64,000 nt of DNA. Origin: Muricea muricata (taxonomy: Eukaryota; Cnidaria; Anthozoa; Malacalcyonacea; Plexauridae). This document shows positions 28,301 through 43,400 of this stretch, piece after piece (positions within the stretch are counted from its first letter, which is position 1; each line of letters opens with the position of its first letter). A program made the translations under genes and the position numbers. The stretch spans positions 6,954,118 through 7,018,117 of the forward strand of contig OY979725.1 in assembly GCA_963855995.1 (NCBI GenBank). The letters are read 5' to 3'. The notes below the pieces were generated by a model. The model was not told the DNA's origin and ran no database searches. It saw only the letters and a program-made list of their open reading frames with translations.

Positions 28301-30636
28301 AAAACTTTCTGTGTAAGTGAAAAATATGAGCTTAGAATCATCAAAATTGCGTTTTCAGCGTTCTCGAAGCGATTTGAGCGCAAAAAAACTGCCTAAATCG
28401 ATAACGGCCACGTTTTAGAGCTTAAAATGATGTTTCGAAGGTTAAACACAAGACCTAAACGACAGCTACTAAATCAAAATTTCTGATCTTACCATGTCGG
28501 ATATCATGTTTGCGGCGCTCTAACTATCGAAATGAGCGGAACAACGTGTTGAAATGGGAAACCTAAAACTTTCTGTGCAAGTGAAAAAAATGAGCTTAGA
28601 ATCATCAAAATCGCGTTTTGAGCGTTCTCGAAGCGATTTGAGCGACAAAAAACTGTCTAAATCGATAACGGAAACGTTTTAGAGCTTAAAATGATTTTTT
28701 TAAGGTTAAACACAAGACCTAAAGGACAGCTACTAAATAGAAATTTCTGATTTAAACCATGTCGGACATCATGTTTGCGGCGCTCTAACTATCGAAATTA
28801 GCGGAACAACGTGTTGAAATGAGAAACCTAAAACTTTCTTTTCAAGTGAAAACAAATGAGCTTAGAATCATCAAAATCGCGTTTTGAGCGTTCTCGAAGC
28901 CATTTGAGCGCAAAAAAATGTCTAAATCGATAACGGCAACGTTTTAGAGCTTAAAATGATGTTTTGAGAGCTATACTTAAGACCTAAAGGGCAGCTACTA
29001 AACCGAAATTTCTGATCTTACAATGTCGGATATCATGTTTGTGGCGCTATAACTATCGAAATGAGCGGAACAACGTGTTTAAATGAGAAACCTAAAACTT
29101 TCTTTGAGAGTGAAAAAAAATGAGCTTAGAATCATCAAAATTGCGTTTTAAGCGTTCTCGAAGCGACTTGAGCGCAAAAAAGCTGTCTAAATCGACAACG
29201 GCAACGTTTTAGAGCTCAAAATTATTTTTTGAAGGTTAAACACAAGAGCTAAAGGATAGCTACTAAATCGAAATTTCTGATCTTGCCATGTCGGATCTCA
29301 TGTTTTCGGCGCTCTAACTATCGAAAGGAGCGGAACAACGTGTTGAAATGAGAAACCTAAAACTTTCTTTGCAAGTGAAAACAAATGAGTTTAGAATCAT
29401 CAAAATCGCGTTTTAAGCGTTGTCGAAGCGATTTGAGCGCAAAAAAGCTGCCTAAATCGATAACGGCAACGTTTCAGAGCTTAAAATGATGTTTTGAGAG
29501 CTAAACTTATGACCTAAAGGGCAGCTACTAAACCGAAATTTCTGATCTTACCATGTCGGATATCATGTTTGCGGCGCCCTAACTATCGAAATGAGCGGAA
29601 CAACGTGTTGAAATGGGAAACCTAAAACTTTCTGTGCAAGTGAAAAAAATGAGCTTAGAATCATCAAAATTGCGTTTTCAGCGTTCTCGAAGCGATTTGA
29701 GCGCAAAAAAACTGTCTAAATCGATAACGGCAACGTTTTGGAGCTTAAAATGATGTTTTGAGGGCTAAAATTAAACCTAAAGGGCTGCTACTAAACCGAA
29801 ATTTCTGATCTTACAATGTCGGATATCATGTTTGTGGCGCTATAACTATCGAAATGAGCGGAACAACGTGTTTAAATGAGAAACCTAAAACTTTCTTTGA
29901 GAGTGAAAAAAAATGAGCTTAGAATCATCAAAATTGCGTTGTAAGCGTTCTCGAAGCGACTTGAGCGCAAAAAAGCTGTCTAAATCGACAACGGCAACGT
30001 TTTAGAGCTCAAAATTATTTTTTGAAGGTTAAACACAAGACCTAAAGGATAGCTACTAAATCGAAATTTCTGATCTTGCCATGTCGGATCTCATGTTTTC
30101 GGCGCTCTAACTATCGAAATGAGCGGAACAACGTGTTGAAATGAGAAACCTAAAACTTTCTTTGCAAGTGAAAACAAATGAGTTTAGAATCATCAAAGTC
30201 GCGTTTTAAGCGTTGTCGAAGCGATTTGAGCGCAAAAAAGCTGCCTAAATCGATAACGGCAACGTTTCAGAGCTTAAAATGATGTTTTGAGAGCTAAACT
30301 TATGACCTAAAGGGCAGCTACTAAACCGAAATTTCTGATCTTACCATGTCGGATATCATGTTTGCGGCGCCCTAACTATCGAAATGAGCGGAACAACGTG
30401 TTGAAATGGGAAACCTAAAACTTTCTGTGCAAGTGAAAAAAATGAGCTTAGAATCATCAAAATTGCGTTTTCAGCGTTCTCGAAGCGATTTGAGCGCAAA
30501 AAACTGCCTAAATCGATAACGGCCACGTTTTAGAGCTTAAAATGATGTTTCGAAGGTTAAACACAAGACCTAAAGGACAGCTACTAAATCAAAATTTCTG
30601 ATCTTACCATGTCGGATATCATGTTTGCGGCGCTCT

Positions 30637-33600
30637 AACTATCGAAATGAGCGGAACAACGTGTTGAAATGGGAAACCTAAAACTTTCTGTGCAAGTGAA
30701 AAAAATGAGCTTAGAATCATCAAAATCGCGTTTTGAGCGTTCTCGAAACGATTTGAGCGCAAAAAAACTGTCTAAATCGATAACGGCAACGTTTTAGAGC
30801 TTAAAATGATGTTTTGAGAGCTAAACTTAAGACCTAAAGGGCAGCTACTAAACCGAAATTTCTGATCTTACAATGCCGGATATCATGTTTGCGGCGCTAT
30901 AACTATGGAAATGAGCAGAACAACGTGTTGAAATGGGAAACCTAAAACTTTCTTTGCAAGTGAAAAAAATGAGCTTGGAATCATCAGAATCGCGTTTTAA
31001 GCGTTCTCGAAGCGATTTTAGCGCAAAAAAAAGCCGTCTAAATCGATAACGGCAACATTTTAGAGCTTAAAATGATGTTTTGAGAGCTAAATTTAAGACC
31101 TAAAGGGCAGCTACTAAACCGAAATTTCTGATCTTACCATGTCGGATATCATGTTTGCGGCGCTCTAACTATCGAAATGAGCGGAACAACGTGTTGAAAT
31201 GAGAAACCTAGAACTTTCTTTGCAAGTGAAAAAAATGAGCTTAGAATCATCAAAATTGCGTTTTCAGCGTTCTCGAAGCGATTTGAGCGCAAAAAAACTG
31301 TCTAAATCGATAACGGCAACGTTTTGGAGCTTAAAATGATGTTTTGAGGGCTAAAATTAAACCTAAAGGGCAGCTACTAAACCGAAATTTCTGATCTTAC
31401 AATGTCGGATATCATGTTTGTGGCGCTATAACTATCGAAATGAGCGGAACAACGTGTTTAAATGAGAAACCTAAAACTGTCTTTGAGAGTGAAAAAAAAG
31501 GAGCTTAGAATCATCAAAATTGCGTTTTAAGCGTTCTCGAAGCGACTTGACCGCAAAAAAGCTGTCTAAATCGACAACGGCAACGTTTTAGAGCTCAAAA
31601 TTATTTTTTGAAGGTTAAACACAAGACCTAAAGGATAGCTACTAAATCGAAATTTCTGATCTTGCCATGTCGGATCTCATGTTTTCGGCGCTCTAACTAT
31701 CGAAATGAGCAGAACAACGTGTTGAAATGAGAAACCTAAAACTTTCTTTGCAAGTGAAAACAAATGAGTTTAGCGTTGTCGAAGCGATTTGAGCGAAAAA
31801 AAGCTGCCTAAATCGATAACGGCAACGTTTCAGAGCTTAAAATGATGTTTTGAGAGCTAAACTTATGACCTAAAGGGCAGCTACTAAACCGAATATTCTG
31901 ATCTTACCATGTCGGATATCATGTTTGCGGCGCCCTAACTATCGAAATGAGCGGAACAACGTGTTGAAATGGGAAACCTAAAACTTTCTGTGCAAGTGAA
32001 AAAAATGAGCTTAGAATCATCAAAATTGCGTTTTCAGCGTTCTCGAAGCGATTTGAGCGCAAAAAAACTGCCTAAATCGATAACGGCCACGTTTTAGAGC
32101 TTAAAATGATGTTTCGAAGGTTAAACACAAGACCTAAACGACAGCTACTAAATCAAAATTTCTGATCTTACCATGTCGGATATCATGTTTGCGGCGCTCT
32201 AACTATCGAAATGAGCGGAACAACGTGTTGAAATGGGAAACCTAAAACTTTCTGTGCAAGTGAAAAAAATGAGCTTAGAATCATCAAAATCGCGTTTTGA
32301 GCGTTCTCGAAGCCATTTGAGCGCAAAAAAACTCTAAATCGATAACGGCAACGTTTTAAAGCTTAAAATGATGTTTTGAGAGCTATACATAAGACCTAAA
32401 GGGCAGCTACTAAACCGAAATTTCTGATCTTACAATGTCGGGTATCATGTTTGCGGCGCTATAACTATGGAAATCAGCGGAACAACGTGTTGAAATGGGA
32501 AACCTAAAACTTTCTTTGCAAGTGAAAAAAATGAGCTTGGAATCATCAGAATCGCGTTTTAAGCGTTCTCGAAGCGATTTTAGCGCAAAAAAAGCCGTCT
32601 AAATCCATAACGGCAACGTTTTAGAGGTTAAAATGATGTTTTGAGAGCTAGACTTAAGACCTAAAGGGCAGCTACTAAACTGAAATTTCTGATCTTATAA
32701 TGTCGAATATCATGTTTGTGGCGCTATAACTATCGAAATGAGCGGAACAACGTGTTGAAATGGGAAACCTAAAACATTCTGTGCAAGTGAAAAAAATGAG
32801 CTTAGAATCATCAAAATCGCGTTTCCAGTGTTCTGGAAGCGATTTGAGCGCAAAAAAGCTGTCTAAATCGATAACGGCAACGTTTTGGAGCTTAAAATGA
32901 TGTTTTGAGGGCTAAAATTAAACCTAAAGGGCAGCTACTAAACCGAAATTTCTGATCTTACAATGTCGGATATCATGTTTGTGGCGCTATAACTATCGAA
33001 ATGAGCGGAACAACGTGTTTAAATTAGAAACCTAAAACTTTCTTTGAGAGTGAAAAAAAATGAGCTGAGAATCATCAAAATTGCGTTTTAAGCGTTCTCG
33101 AAGCGACTTGAGCGCAAAAAAGCTGTCTAAATCGACAACGGCAACGTTTTAGAGCTCAAAATTATTTTTTGAAGGTTAAACACAACACCTAAAGGATAGC
33201 TACTAAATCGAAATTTCTGATCTTGCCATGTCGGATCTCATGTTTTCGGCGCTCTAACTATTGAAATGAGCGGAACAACGTGTTGAAATGAGAAACCTAA
33301 AACTTTCTTTGCAAGTGAAAACAAATGAGTTTAGAATCATCAAAATCGCGTTTTAAGCGTTGTCGAAGCGATTTGAGCGCAAAAAAGCTGCCTAAATCGA
33401 TAACGGCAACGTTTCAGAGCTTAAAATGATGTTTTGAGAGCTAAACTTATGACCTAAAGGGCAGCTACTAAACCGAAATTTCTGATCTTACCATGTCGGA
33501 TATCATGTTTGCGGCGCCCTAACTATCGAAATGAGCGGAACAACGTGTTGAAATGGGAAACCTAAAACTTTCTGTGCAAGTGAAAAAAATGAGCTTAGAA

Positions 33601-36600
33601 TCATCAAAATTGCGTTTTCAGCGTTCTCGAAGCGATTTGAGCGCAAAAAACTGCCTAAATCGATAACGGCCACGTTTTAGAGCTTAAAATGATGTTTCGA
33701 AGGTTAAACACAAGACCTAAAGGACAGCTACTAAATCAAAATTTCTGATCTTACCATGTCGGATATCATGTTTGCGGCGCCCTAACTATCGAAATGAGCG
33801 GAACAACGTGTTGAAATGGGAAACCTAAAACTTTCTGTGCAAGTGAAAAAAATGAGCTTAGAATCATCAAAATCGCGTTTTGAGCGTTCTCGAAGCGATT
33901 TGAGCGCAAAAAAACTGTCTAAATCGATAACGGCAACGTTTTAGAGCTTAAAATGATGTTTTGAGAGCTAAACTTAAGACCTAAAGGGCAGCTACTAAAC
34001 CGAAATTTCTGATCTTACAATGCCGGATATCATGTTTGCGGCGCTATAACTATGGAAATGAGCAGAACAACGTGTTGAAATGGGAAACCTAAAACTTTCT
34101 TTGCAAGTGAAAAAAATGAGCTTGGAATCATCAGAATCGCGTTTTAAGCGTTCTCGAAGCGATTTTAGCGCAAAAAAAAGCCGTTAAATTGATAACGGCA
34201 ACATTTTAGAGCTTAAAATGATGTTTTGAGAGCTAAATTTAAGACCTAAAGGGCAGCTACTAAACCGAAATTTCTGATCTTACCATGTCGGATATCATGT
34301 TTGCGGCGCTCTAACTATCGAAATAAGCGGAACAACGTGTTGAAATGAGAAACCTAGAACTTTCTTTGCAAGTAAAAAAAATGAGCTTAGAATCATCAAA
34401 ATTGCGTTTTCAGCGTTCTCGAAGCGATTTGAGCGCAAAAAAACTGTCTAAATCGATAACGGCAACGTTTTGGAGCTTAAAATGATGTTTTGAGGGCTAA
34501 AATTAAACCTAAAAGGCAGCTACTAAACCGAAATTTCTGATCTTACAATGTCGGATATCATGTTTGTGGCGCTATAACTATCGAAATGAGCGGAACAACG
34601 TGTTTAAATGAGAAACCTAAAACTGTCTTTGAGAGTGAAAAAAAAGGAGCTTAGAATCATCAAAATTGCGTTTTAAGCGTTCTCGAAGCGACTTGACCGC
34701 AAAAAAGCTGTCTAAATCGACAACGGCAACGTTTTAGAGCTCAAAATTATTTTTTGAAGGTTAAACACAAGACCTAAAGGATAGCTACTAAATCGAAATT
34801 TCTGATCTTGCCATGTCGGATCTCATGTTTTTGGCGCTCTAACTACCGAAATGAGCGGAACAACGTGTTGAAATGAGAAACCTAAAACTTTCTGTGCAAG
34901 TGAAAAAAATGAGCTTAGAATCATCAAAATCGCGTTTCCAGTGTTCTGGAAGCGATTTGAGCGCAAAAAAACGGTCTAAATCGATAACGGCAACGTTTTG
35001 GAGCTTAAAATGATGTTTTGAGGGCTAAAATTAAACCTAAAGGGCAGCTACTAAACCGAAATTTCTGATCTTACAATGTCGGATATCATGTTTGTGGCGC
35101 TATAACTATCGAAATGAGCGGAACAACGTGTTTAAATGAGAAACCTAAAACTTTCTTTGAGAGTGAAAAAAAATGAGCTTAGAATCATCAAAATTGCGTT
35201 TTAAGCGTTCTCGAAGCGACTTGAGCGCAAAAAAGCTGTCTAAATCGACAACGGCAACGTTTTAGAGCTCAAAATTATTTTTTGAAGGTTAAACACAAGA
35301 CCTAAAGGATAGCTACTAAATCGAAATTTCTGATCTTGCCATGTCGGATCTCATGTTTTCGGCGCTCTAACTATTGAAATGAGCGGAACAACGTGTTGAA
35401 ATGAGAAACCTAAAACTTTCTTTGCAAGTGAAAACAAATGAGTTTAGAATCATCAAAATCGCGTTTTAAGCGTTGTCGAAGCGATTTGAGCGCAAAAAAG
35501 CTGCCTAAATCGATAACGGCAACGTTTCAGAGCTTAAAATGATGTTTTGAGAGCTAAACTTATGACCTAAAGGGCAGCTACTAAACCGAAATTTCTGATC
35601 TTACCATGTCGGATATCATGTTTGCGGCGCCCTAACTATCGAAATGAGCGGAACAACGTGTTGAAATGGGAAACCTAAAACTTTCTGTGCAAGTGAAAAA
35701 AATGAGCTTAGAATCATCAAAATTGCGTTTTCAGCGTTCTCGAAGCGATTTGAGCGCAAAAAACTGCCTAAATCGATAACGGCCACGTTTTAGAGCTTAA
35801 AATGATGTTTCGAAGGTTAAACACAAGACCTAAAGGACAGCTACTAAATCAAAATTTCTGATCTTACCATGTCGGATATCATGTTTGCGGCGCCCTAACT
35901 ATCGAAATGAGCGGAACAACGTGTTGAAATGGGAAACCTAAAACTTTCTGTGCAAGTGAAAAAAATGAGCTTAGAATCATCAAAATCGCGTTTTGAGCGT
36001 TCTCGAAGCGATTTGAGCGCAAAAAAACTGTCTAAATCGATAACGGCAACGTTTTAGAGCTTAAAATGATGTTTTGAGAGCTAAACTTAAGACCTAAAGG
36101 GCAGCTACTAAACCGAAATTTCTGATCTTACAATGCCGGATATCATGTTTGCGGCGCTATAACTATGGAAATGAGCAGAACAACGTGTTGAAATGGGAAA
36201 CCTAAAACTTTCTTTGCAAGTGAAAAAAATGAGCTTGGAATCATCAGAATCGCGTTTTAAGCGTTCTCGAAGCGATTTTAGCCAAAAAAAAGCCGTTAAA
36301 TTGATAACGGCAACATTTTAGAGCTTAAAATGATGTTTTGAGAGCTAAATTTAAGACCTAAAGGGCAGCTACTAAACCGAAATTTCTGATCTTACCATGT
36401 CGGATATCATGTTTGCGGCGCTCTAACTATCGAAATGAGCGGAACAACGTGTTGAAATGAGAAACCTAGAACTTTCTTTGCAAGTGAAAAAAATGAGCTT
36501 AGAATCATCAAAATTGCGTTTTCAGCGTTCTCGAAGCGATTTGAGCGCAAAAAAACTGTCGAAATCGATAACGGCCACGTTTTGGAGCTTAAAATGATGT

Positions 36601-37481
36601 TTTGAGGGCTAAAATTAAACCTAAAAGGCAGCTACTAAACCGAAATTTCTGATCTTACAATGTCGGATATCATGTTTGTGGCGCTATAACTATCGAAATG
36701 AGCGGAACAACGTGTTTAAATGAGAAACCTAAAACTGTCTTTGAGAGTGAAAAAAAAGGAGCTTAGAATCATCAAAATTGCGTTTTAAGCGTTCTCGAAG
36801 CGACTTGACCGCAAAAAAGCTGTCTAAATCGACAACGGCAACGTTTTAGAGCTCAAAATTATTTTTTGAAGGTTAAACACAAGACCTAAAGGATAGCTAC
36901 TAAATCGAAATTTCTGATCTTGCCATGTCGGATCTCATGTTTTCGGCGCTCTAACTACCGAAATGAGCGGAACAACGTGTTGAAATGAGAAACCTAAAAC
37001 TTTCTTTGCAAGTGAAAACAAATGAGTTTAGAATCATCAAAATCGCGTTTTAAGCGTTGTCGAAGCGATTTGAGCGCAAAAAAGCTGCCTAAATCGATAA
37101 CGGCCACGTTTTAGAGCTTAAAATGATGTTTTGAGAGCTAAACTTATGACCTAAAGGGCAGCTACTAAACCGAATATTCTGATCTTACCATGTCGGATAT
37201 CATGTTTGCGGCGCCCTAACTATCGAAATGAGCGGAACAACGTGTTGAAATGGGAAACCTAAAACTTTCTGTGCAAGTGAAAAAAATGAGCTTAGAATCA
37301 TCAAAATTGCGTTTTCAGCGTTCTCGAAGCGATTTGAGCGCAAAAAAACTGCCTAAATCGATAACGGCCACGTTTTAGAGCTTAAAATGATGTTTCGAAG
37401 GTTAAACACAAGACCTAAACGACAGCTACTAAATCAAAATTTCTGATCTTACCATGTCGGATATCATGTTTGCGGCACTCT
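30637..37481 (+). repeat. 6,845-bp segmental tandem duplication, copy 1
   Basis: The unit starts at the monomer beginning 30637 and ends where copy 2 begins at 37482. Private variants are all repeated at exactly +6,845 bp: CTCGAAACGATTTG (30741), GAGCAGAAC before an F monomer (31711), the 23-bp deletion (31766), AAAACTCTAAATCG (32331), CCGTTAAATTGATAACGG (34181), GAAATAAGCGG (34321), TGTTTTTGGCGC (34831), TTAGCCAAAAAAAAGCC (36281), ACTACCGAAATG (near 36955) and GCGGCACTC (37476). Inside the unit an eight-monomer block is itself repeated at 2,113 bp: palindromic boxes at 32823 and 34936, paired A monomers at 33521/33784 and 35634/35897. Confidence 0.92.
31695..31936 (+). repeat. F-class monomer with 23-bp deletion (copy 3)
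   Basis: This 242-bp monomer has its deletion junction at 31766 and also carries GAGCAGAAC, seen otherwise in F context only in its duplicate at 38540. Confidence 0.9.
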
Positions 37482-40400
37482 AACTATCGAAATGAGCGGA
37501 ACAACGTGTTGAAATGGGAAACCTAAAACTTTCTGTGCAAGTGAAAAAAATGAGCTTAGAATCATCAAAATCGCGTTTTGAGCGTTCTCGAAACGATTTG
37601 AGCGCAAAAAAACTGTCTAAATCGATAACGGCAACGTTTTAGAGCTTAAAATGATGTTTTGAGAGCTAAACTTAAGACCTAAAGGGCAGCTACTAAACCG
37701 AAATTTCTGATCTTACAATGCCGGATATCATGTTTGCGGCGCTATAACTATGGAAATGAGCAGAACAACGTGTTGAAATGGGAAACCTAAAACTTTCTTT
37801 GCAAGTGAAAAAAATGAGCTTGGAATCATCAGAATCGCGTTTTAAGCGTTCTCGAAGCGATTTTAGCGCAAAAAAAAGCCGTCTAAATCGATAACGGCAA
37901 CATTTTAGAGCTTAAAATGATGTTTTGAGAGCTAAATTTAAGACCTAAAGGGCAGCTACTAAACCGAAATTTCTGATCTTACCATGTCGGATATCATGTT
38001 TGCGGCGCTCTAACTATCGAAATGAGCGGAACAACGTGTTGAAATGAGAAACCTAGAACTTTCTTTGCAAGTGAAAAAAATGAGCTTAGAATCATCAAAA
38101 TTGCGTTTTCAGCGTTCTCGAAGCGATTTGAGCGCAAAAAAACTGTCTAAATCGATAACGGCAACGTTTTGGAGCTTAAAATGATGTTTTGAGGGCTAAA
38201 ATTAAACCTAAAGGGCAGCTACTAAACCGAAATTTCTGATCTTACAATGTCGGATATCATGTTTGTGGCGCTATAACTATCGAAATGAGCGGAACAACGT
38301 GTTTAAATGAGAAACCTAAAACTGTCTTTGAGAGTGAAAAAAAAGGAGCTTAGAATCATCAAAATTGCGTTTTAAGCGTTTTCGAAGCGACTTGACCGCA
38401 AAAAAGCTGTCTAAATCGACAACGGCAACGTTTTAGAGCTCAAAATTATTTTTTGAAGGTTAAACACAAGACCTAAAGGATAGCTACTAAATCGAAATTT
38501 CTGATCTTGCCATGTCGGATCTCATGTTTTCGGCGCTCTAACTATCGAAATGAGCAGAACAACGTGTTGAAATGAGAAACCTAAAACTTTCTTTGCAAGT
38601 GAAAACAAATGAGTTTAGCGTTGTCGAAGCGATTTGAGCGAAAAAAAGCTGCCTAAATCGATAACGGCAACGTTTCAGAGCTTAAAATGATGTTTTGAGA
38701 GCTAAACTTATGACCTAAAGGGCAGCTACTAAACCGAATATTCTGATCTTACCATGTCGGATATCATGTTTGCGGCGCCCTAACTATCGAAATGAGCGGA
38801 ACAACGTGTTGAAATGGGAAACCTAAAACTTTCTGTGCAAGTGAAAAAAATGAGCTTAGAATCATCAAAATTGCGTTTTCAGCGTTCTCGAAGCGATTTG
38901 AGCGCAAAAAAACTGCCTAAATCGATAACGGCCACGTTTTAGAGCTTAAAATGATGTTTCGAAGGTTAAACACAAGACCTAAACGACAGCTACTAAATCA
39001 AAATTTCTGATCTTACCATGTCGGATATCATGTTTGCGGCGCTCTAACTATCGAAATGAGCGGAACAACGTGTTGAAATGGGAAACCTAAAACTTTCTGT
39101 GCAAGTGAAAAAAATGAGCTTAGAATCATCAAAATCGCGTTTTGAGCGTTCTCGAAGCCATTTGAGCGCAAAAAAACTCTAAATCGATAACGGCAACGTT
39201 TTAAAGCTTAAAATGATGTTTTGAGAGCTATACATAAGACCTAAAGGGCAGCTACTAAACCGAAATTTCTGATCTTACAATGTCGGGTATCATGTTTGCG
39301 GCGCTATAACTATGGAAATCAGCGGAACAACGTGTTGAAATGGGAAACCTAAAACTTTCTTTGCAAGTGAAAAAAATGAGCTTGGAATCATCAGAATCGC
39401 GTTTTAAGCGTTCTCGAAGCGATTTTAGCGCAAAAAAAGCCGTCTAAATCCATAACGGCAACGTTTTAGAGGTTAAAATGATGTTTTGAGAGCTAGACTT
39501 AAGACCTAAAGGGCAGCTACTAAACTGAAATTTCTGATCTTATAATGTCGAATATCATGTTTGTGGCGCTATAACTATCGAAATGAGCGGAACAACGTGT
39601 TGAAATGGGAAACCTAAAACATTCTGTGCAAGTGAAAAAAATGAGCTTAGAATCATCAAAATCGCGTTTCCAGTGTTCTGGAAGCGATTTGAGCGCAAAA
39701 AAGCTGTCTAAATCGATAACGGCAACGTTTTGGAGCTTAAAATGATGTTTTGAGGGCTAAAATTAAACCTAAAGGGCAGCTACTAAACCGAAATTTCTGA
39801 TCTTACAATGTCGGATATCATGTTTGTGGCGCTATAACTATCGAAATGAGCGGAACAACGTGTTTAAATTAGAAACCTAAAACTTTCTTTGAGAGTGAAA
39901 AAAAATGAGCTTAGAATCATCAAAATTGCGTTTTAAGCGTTCTCGAAGCGACTTGAGCGCAAAAAAGCTGTCTAAATCGACAACGGCAACGTTTTAGAGC
40001 TCAAAATTATTTTTTGAAGGTTAAACACAACACCTAAAGGATAGCTACTAAATCGAAATTTCTGATCTTGCCATGTCGGATCTCATGTTTTCGGCGCTCT
40101 AACTATTGAAATGAGCGGAACAACGTGTTGAAATGAGAAACCTAAAACTTTCTTTGCAAGTGAAAACAAATGAGTTTAGAATCATCAAAATCGCGTTTTA
40201 AGCGTTGTCGAAGCGATTTGAGCGCAAAAAAGCTGCCTAAATCGATAACGGCAACGTTTCAGAGCTTAAAATGATGTTTTGAGAGCTAAACTTATGACCT
40301 AAAGGGCAGCTACTAAACCGAAATTTCTGATCTTACCATGTCGGATATCATGTTTGCGGCGCCCTAACTATCGAAATGAGCGGAACAACGTGTTGAAATG

Positions 40401-43400
40401 GGAAACCTAAAACTTTCTGTGCAAGTGAAAAAAATGAGCTTAGAATCATCAAAATTGCGTTTTCAGCGTTCTCGAAGCGATTTGAGCGCAAAAAACTGCC
40501 TAAATCGATAACGGCCACGTTTTAGAGCTTAAAATGATGTTTCGAAGGTTAAACACAAGACCTAAAGGACAGCTACTAAATCAAAATTTCTGATCTTACC
40601 ATGTCGGATATCATGTTTGCGGCGCCCTAACTATCGAAATGAGCGGAACAACGTGTTGAAATGGGAAACCTAAAACTTTCTGTGCAAGTGAAAAAAATGA
40701 GCTTAGAATCATCAAAATCGCGTTTTGAGCGTTCTCGAAGCGATTTGAGCGCAAAAAAACTGTCTAAATCGATAACGGCAACGTTTTAGAGCTTAAAATG
40801 ATGTTTTGAGAGCTAAACTTAAGACCTAAAGGGCAGCTACTAAACCGAAATTTCTGATCTTACAATGCCGGATATCATGTTTGCGGCGCTATAACTATGG
40901 AAATGAGCAGAACAACGTGTTGAAATGGGAAACCTAAAACTTTCTTTGCAAGTGAAAAAAATGAGCTTGGAATCATCAGAATCGCGTTTTAAGCGTTCTC
41001 GAAGCGATTTTAGCGCAAAAAAAAGCCGTTAAATTGATAACGGCAACATTTTAGAGCTTAAAATGATGTTTTGAGAGCTAAATTTAAGACCTAAAGGGCA
41101 GCTACTAAACCGAAATTTCTGATCTTACCATGTCGGATATCATGTTTGCGGCGCTCTAACTATCGAAATAAGCGGAACAACGTGTTGAAATGAGAAACCT
41201 AGAACTTTCTTTGCAAGTAAAAAAAATGAGCTTAGAATCATCAAAATTGCGTTTTCAGCGTTCTCGAAGCGATTTGAGCGCAAAAAAACTGTCTAAATCG
41301 ATAACGGCAACGTTTTGGAGCTTAAAATGATGTTTTGAGGGCTAAAATTAAACCTAAAAGGCAGCTACTAAACCGAAATTTCTGATCTTACAATGTCGGA
41401 TATCATGTTTGTGGCGCTATAACTATCGAAATGAGCGGAACAACGTGTTTAAATGAGAAACCTAAAACTGTCTTTGAGAGTGAAAAAAAAGGAGCTTAGA
41501 ATCATCAAAATTGCGTTTTAAGCGTTCTCGAAGCGACTTGACCGCAAAAAAGCTGTCTAAATCGACAACGGCAACGTTTTAGAGCTCAAAATTATTTTTT
41601 GAAGGTTAAACACAAGACCTAAAGGATAGCTACTAAATCGAAATTTCTGATCTTGCCATGTCGGATCTCATGTTTTTGGCGCTCTAACTACCGAAATGAG
41701 CGGAACAACGTGTTGAAATGAGAAACCTAAAACTTTCTGTGCAAGTGAAAAAAATGAGCTTAGAATCATCAAAATCGCGTTTCCAGTGTTCTGGAAGCGA
41801 TTTGAGCGCAAAAAAACGGTCTAAATCGATAACGGCAACGTTTTGGAGCTTAAAATGATGTTTTGAGGGCTAAAATTAAACCTAAAGGGCAGCTACTAAA
41901 CCGAAATTTCTGATCTTACAATGTCGGATATCATGTTTGTGGCGCTATAACTATCGAAATGAGCGGAACAACGTGTTTAAATGAGAAACCTAAAACTTTC
42001 TTTGAGAGTGAAAAAAAATGAGCTTAGAATCATCAAAATTGCGTTTTAAGCGTTCTCGAAGCGACTTGAGCGCAAAAAAGCTGTCTAAATCGACAACGGC
42101 AACGTTTTAGAGCTCAAAATTATTTTTTGAAGGTTAAACACAAGACCTAAAGGATAGCTACTAAATCGAAATTTCTGATCTTGCCATGTCGGATCTCATG
42201 TTTTCGGCGCTCTAACTATTGAAATGAGCGGAACAACGTGTTGAAATGAGAAACCTAAAACTTTCTTTGCAAGTGAAAACAAATGAGTTTAGAATCATCA
42301 AAATCGCGTTTTAAGCGTTGTCGAAGCGATTTGAGCGCAAAAAAGCTGCCTAAATCGATAACGGCAACGTTTCAGAGCTTAAAATGATGTTTTGAGAGCT
42401 AAACTTATGACCTAAAGGGCAGCTACTAAACCGAAATTTCTGATCTTACCATGTCGGATATCATGTTTGCGGCGCCCTAACTATCGAAATGAGCGGAACA
42501 ACGTGTTGAAATGGGAAACCTAAAACTTTCTGTGCAAGTGAAAAAAATGAGCTTAGAATCATCAAAATTGCGTTTTCAGCGTTCTCGAAGCGATTTGAGC
42601 GCAAAAAACTGCCTAAATCGATAACGGCCACGTTTTAGAGCTTAAAATGATGTTTCGAAGGTTAAACACAAGACCTAAAGGACAGCTACTAAATCAAAAT
42701 TTCTGATCTTACCATGTCGGATATCATGTTTGCGGCGCCCTAACTATCGAAATGAGCGGAACAACGTGTTGAAATGGGAAACCTAAAACTTTCTGTGCAA
42801 GTGAAAAAAATGAGCTTAGAATCATCAAAATCGCGTTTTGAGCGTTCTCGAAGCGATTTGAGCGCAAAAAAACTGTCTAAATCGATAACGGCAACGTTTT
42901 AGAGCTTAAAATGATGTTTTGAGAGCTAAACTTAAGACCTAAAGGGCAGCTACTAAACCGAAATTTCTGATCTTACAATGCCGGATATCATGTTTGCGGC
43001 GCTATAACTATGGAAATGAGCAGAACAACGTGTTGAAATGGGAAACCTAAAACTTTCTTTGCAAGTGAAAAAAATGAGCTTGGAATCATCAGAATCGCGT
43101 TTTAAGCGTTCTCGAAGCGATTTTAGCCAAAAAAAAGCCGTTAAATTGATAACGGCAACATTTTAGAGCTTAAAATGATGTTTTGAGAGCTAAATTTAAG
43201 ACCTAAAGGGCAGCTACTAAACCGAAATTTCTGATCTTACCATGTCGGATATCATGTTTGCGGCGCTCTAACTATCGAAATGAGCGGAACAACGTGTTGA
43301 AATGAGAAACCTAGAACTTTCTTTGCAAGTGAAAAAAATGAGCTTAGAATCATCAAAATTGCGTTTTCAGCGTTCTCGAAGCGATTTGAGCGCAAAAAAA

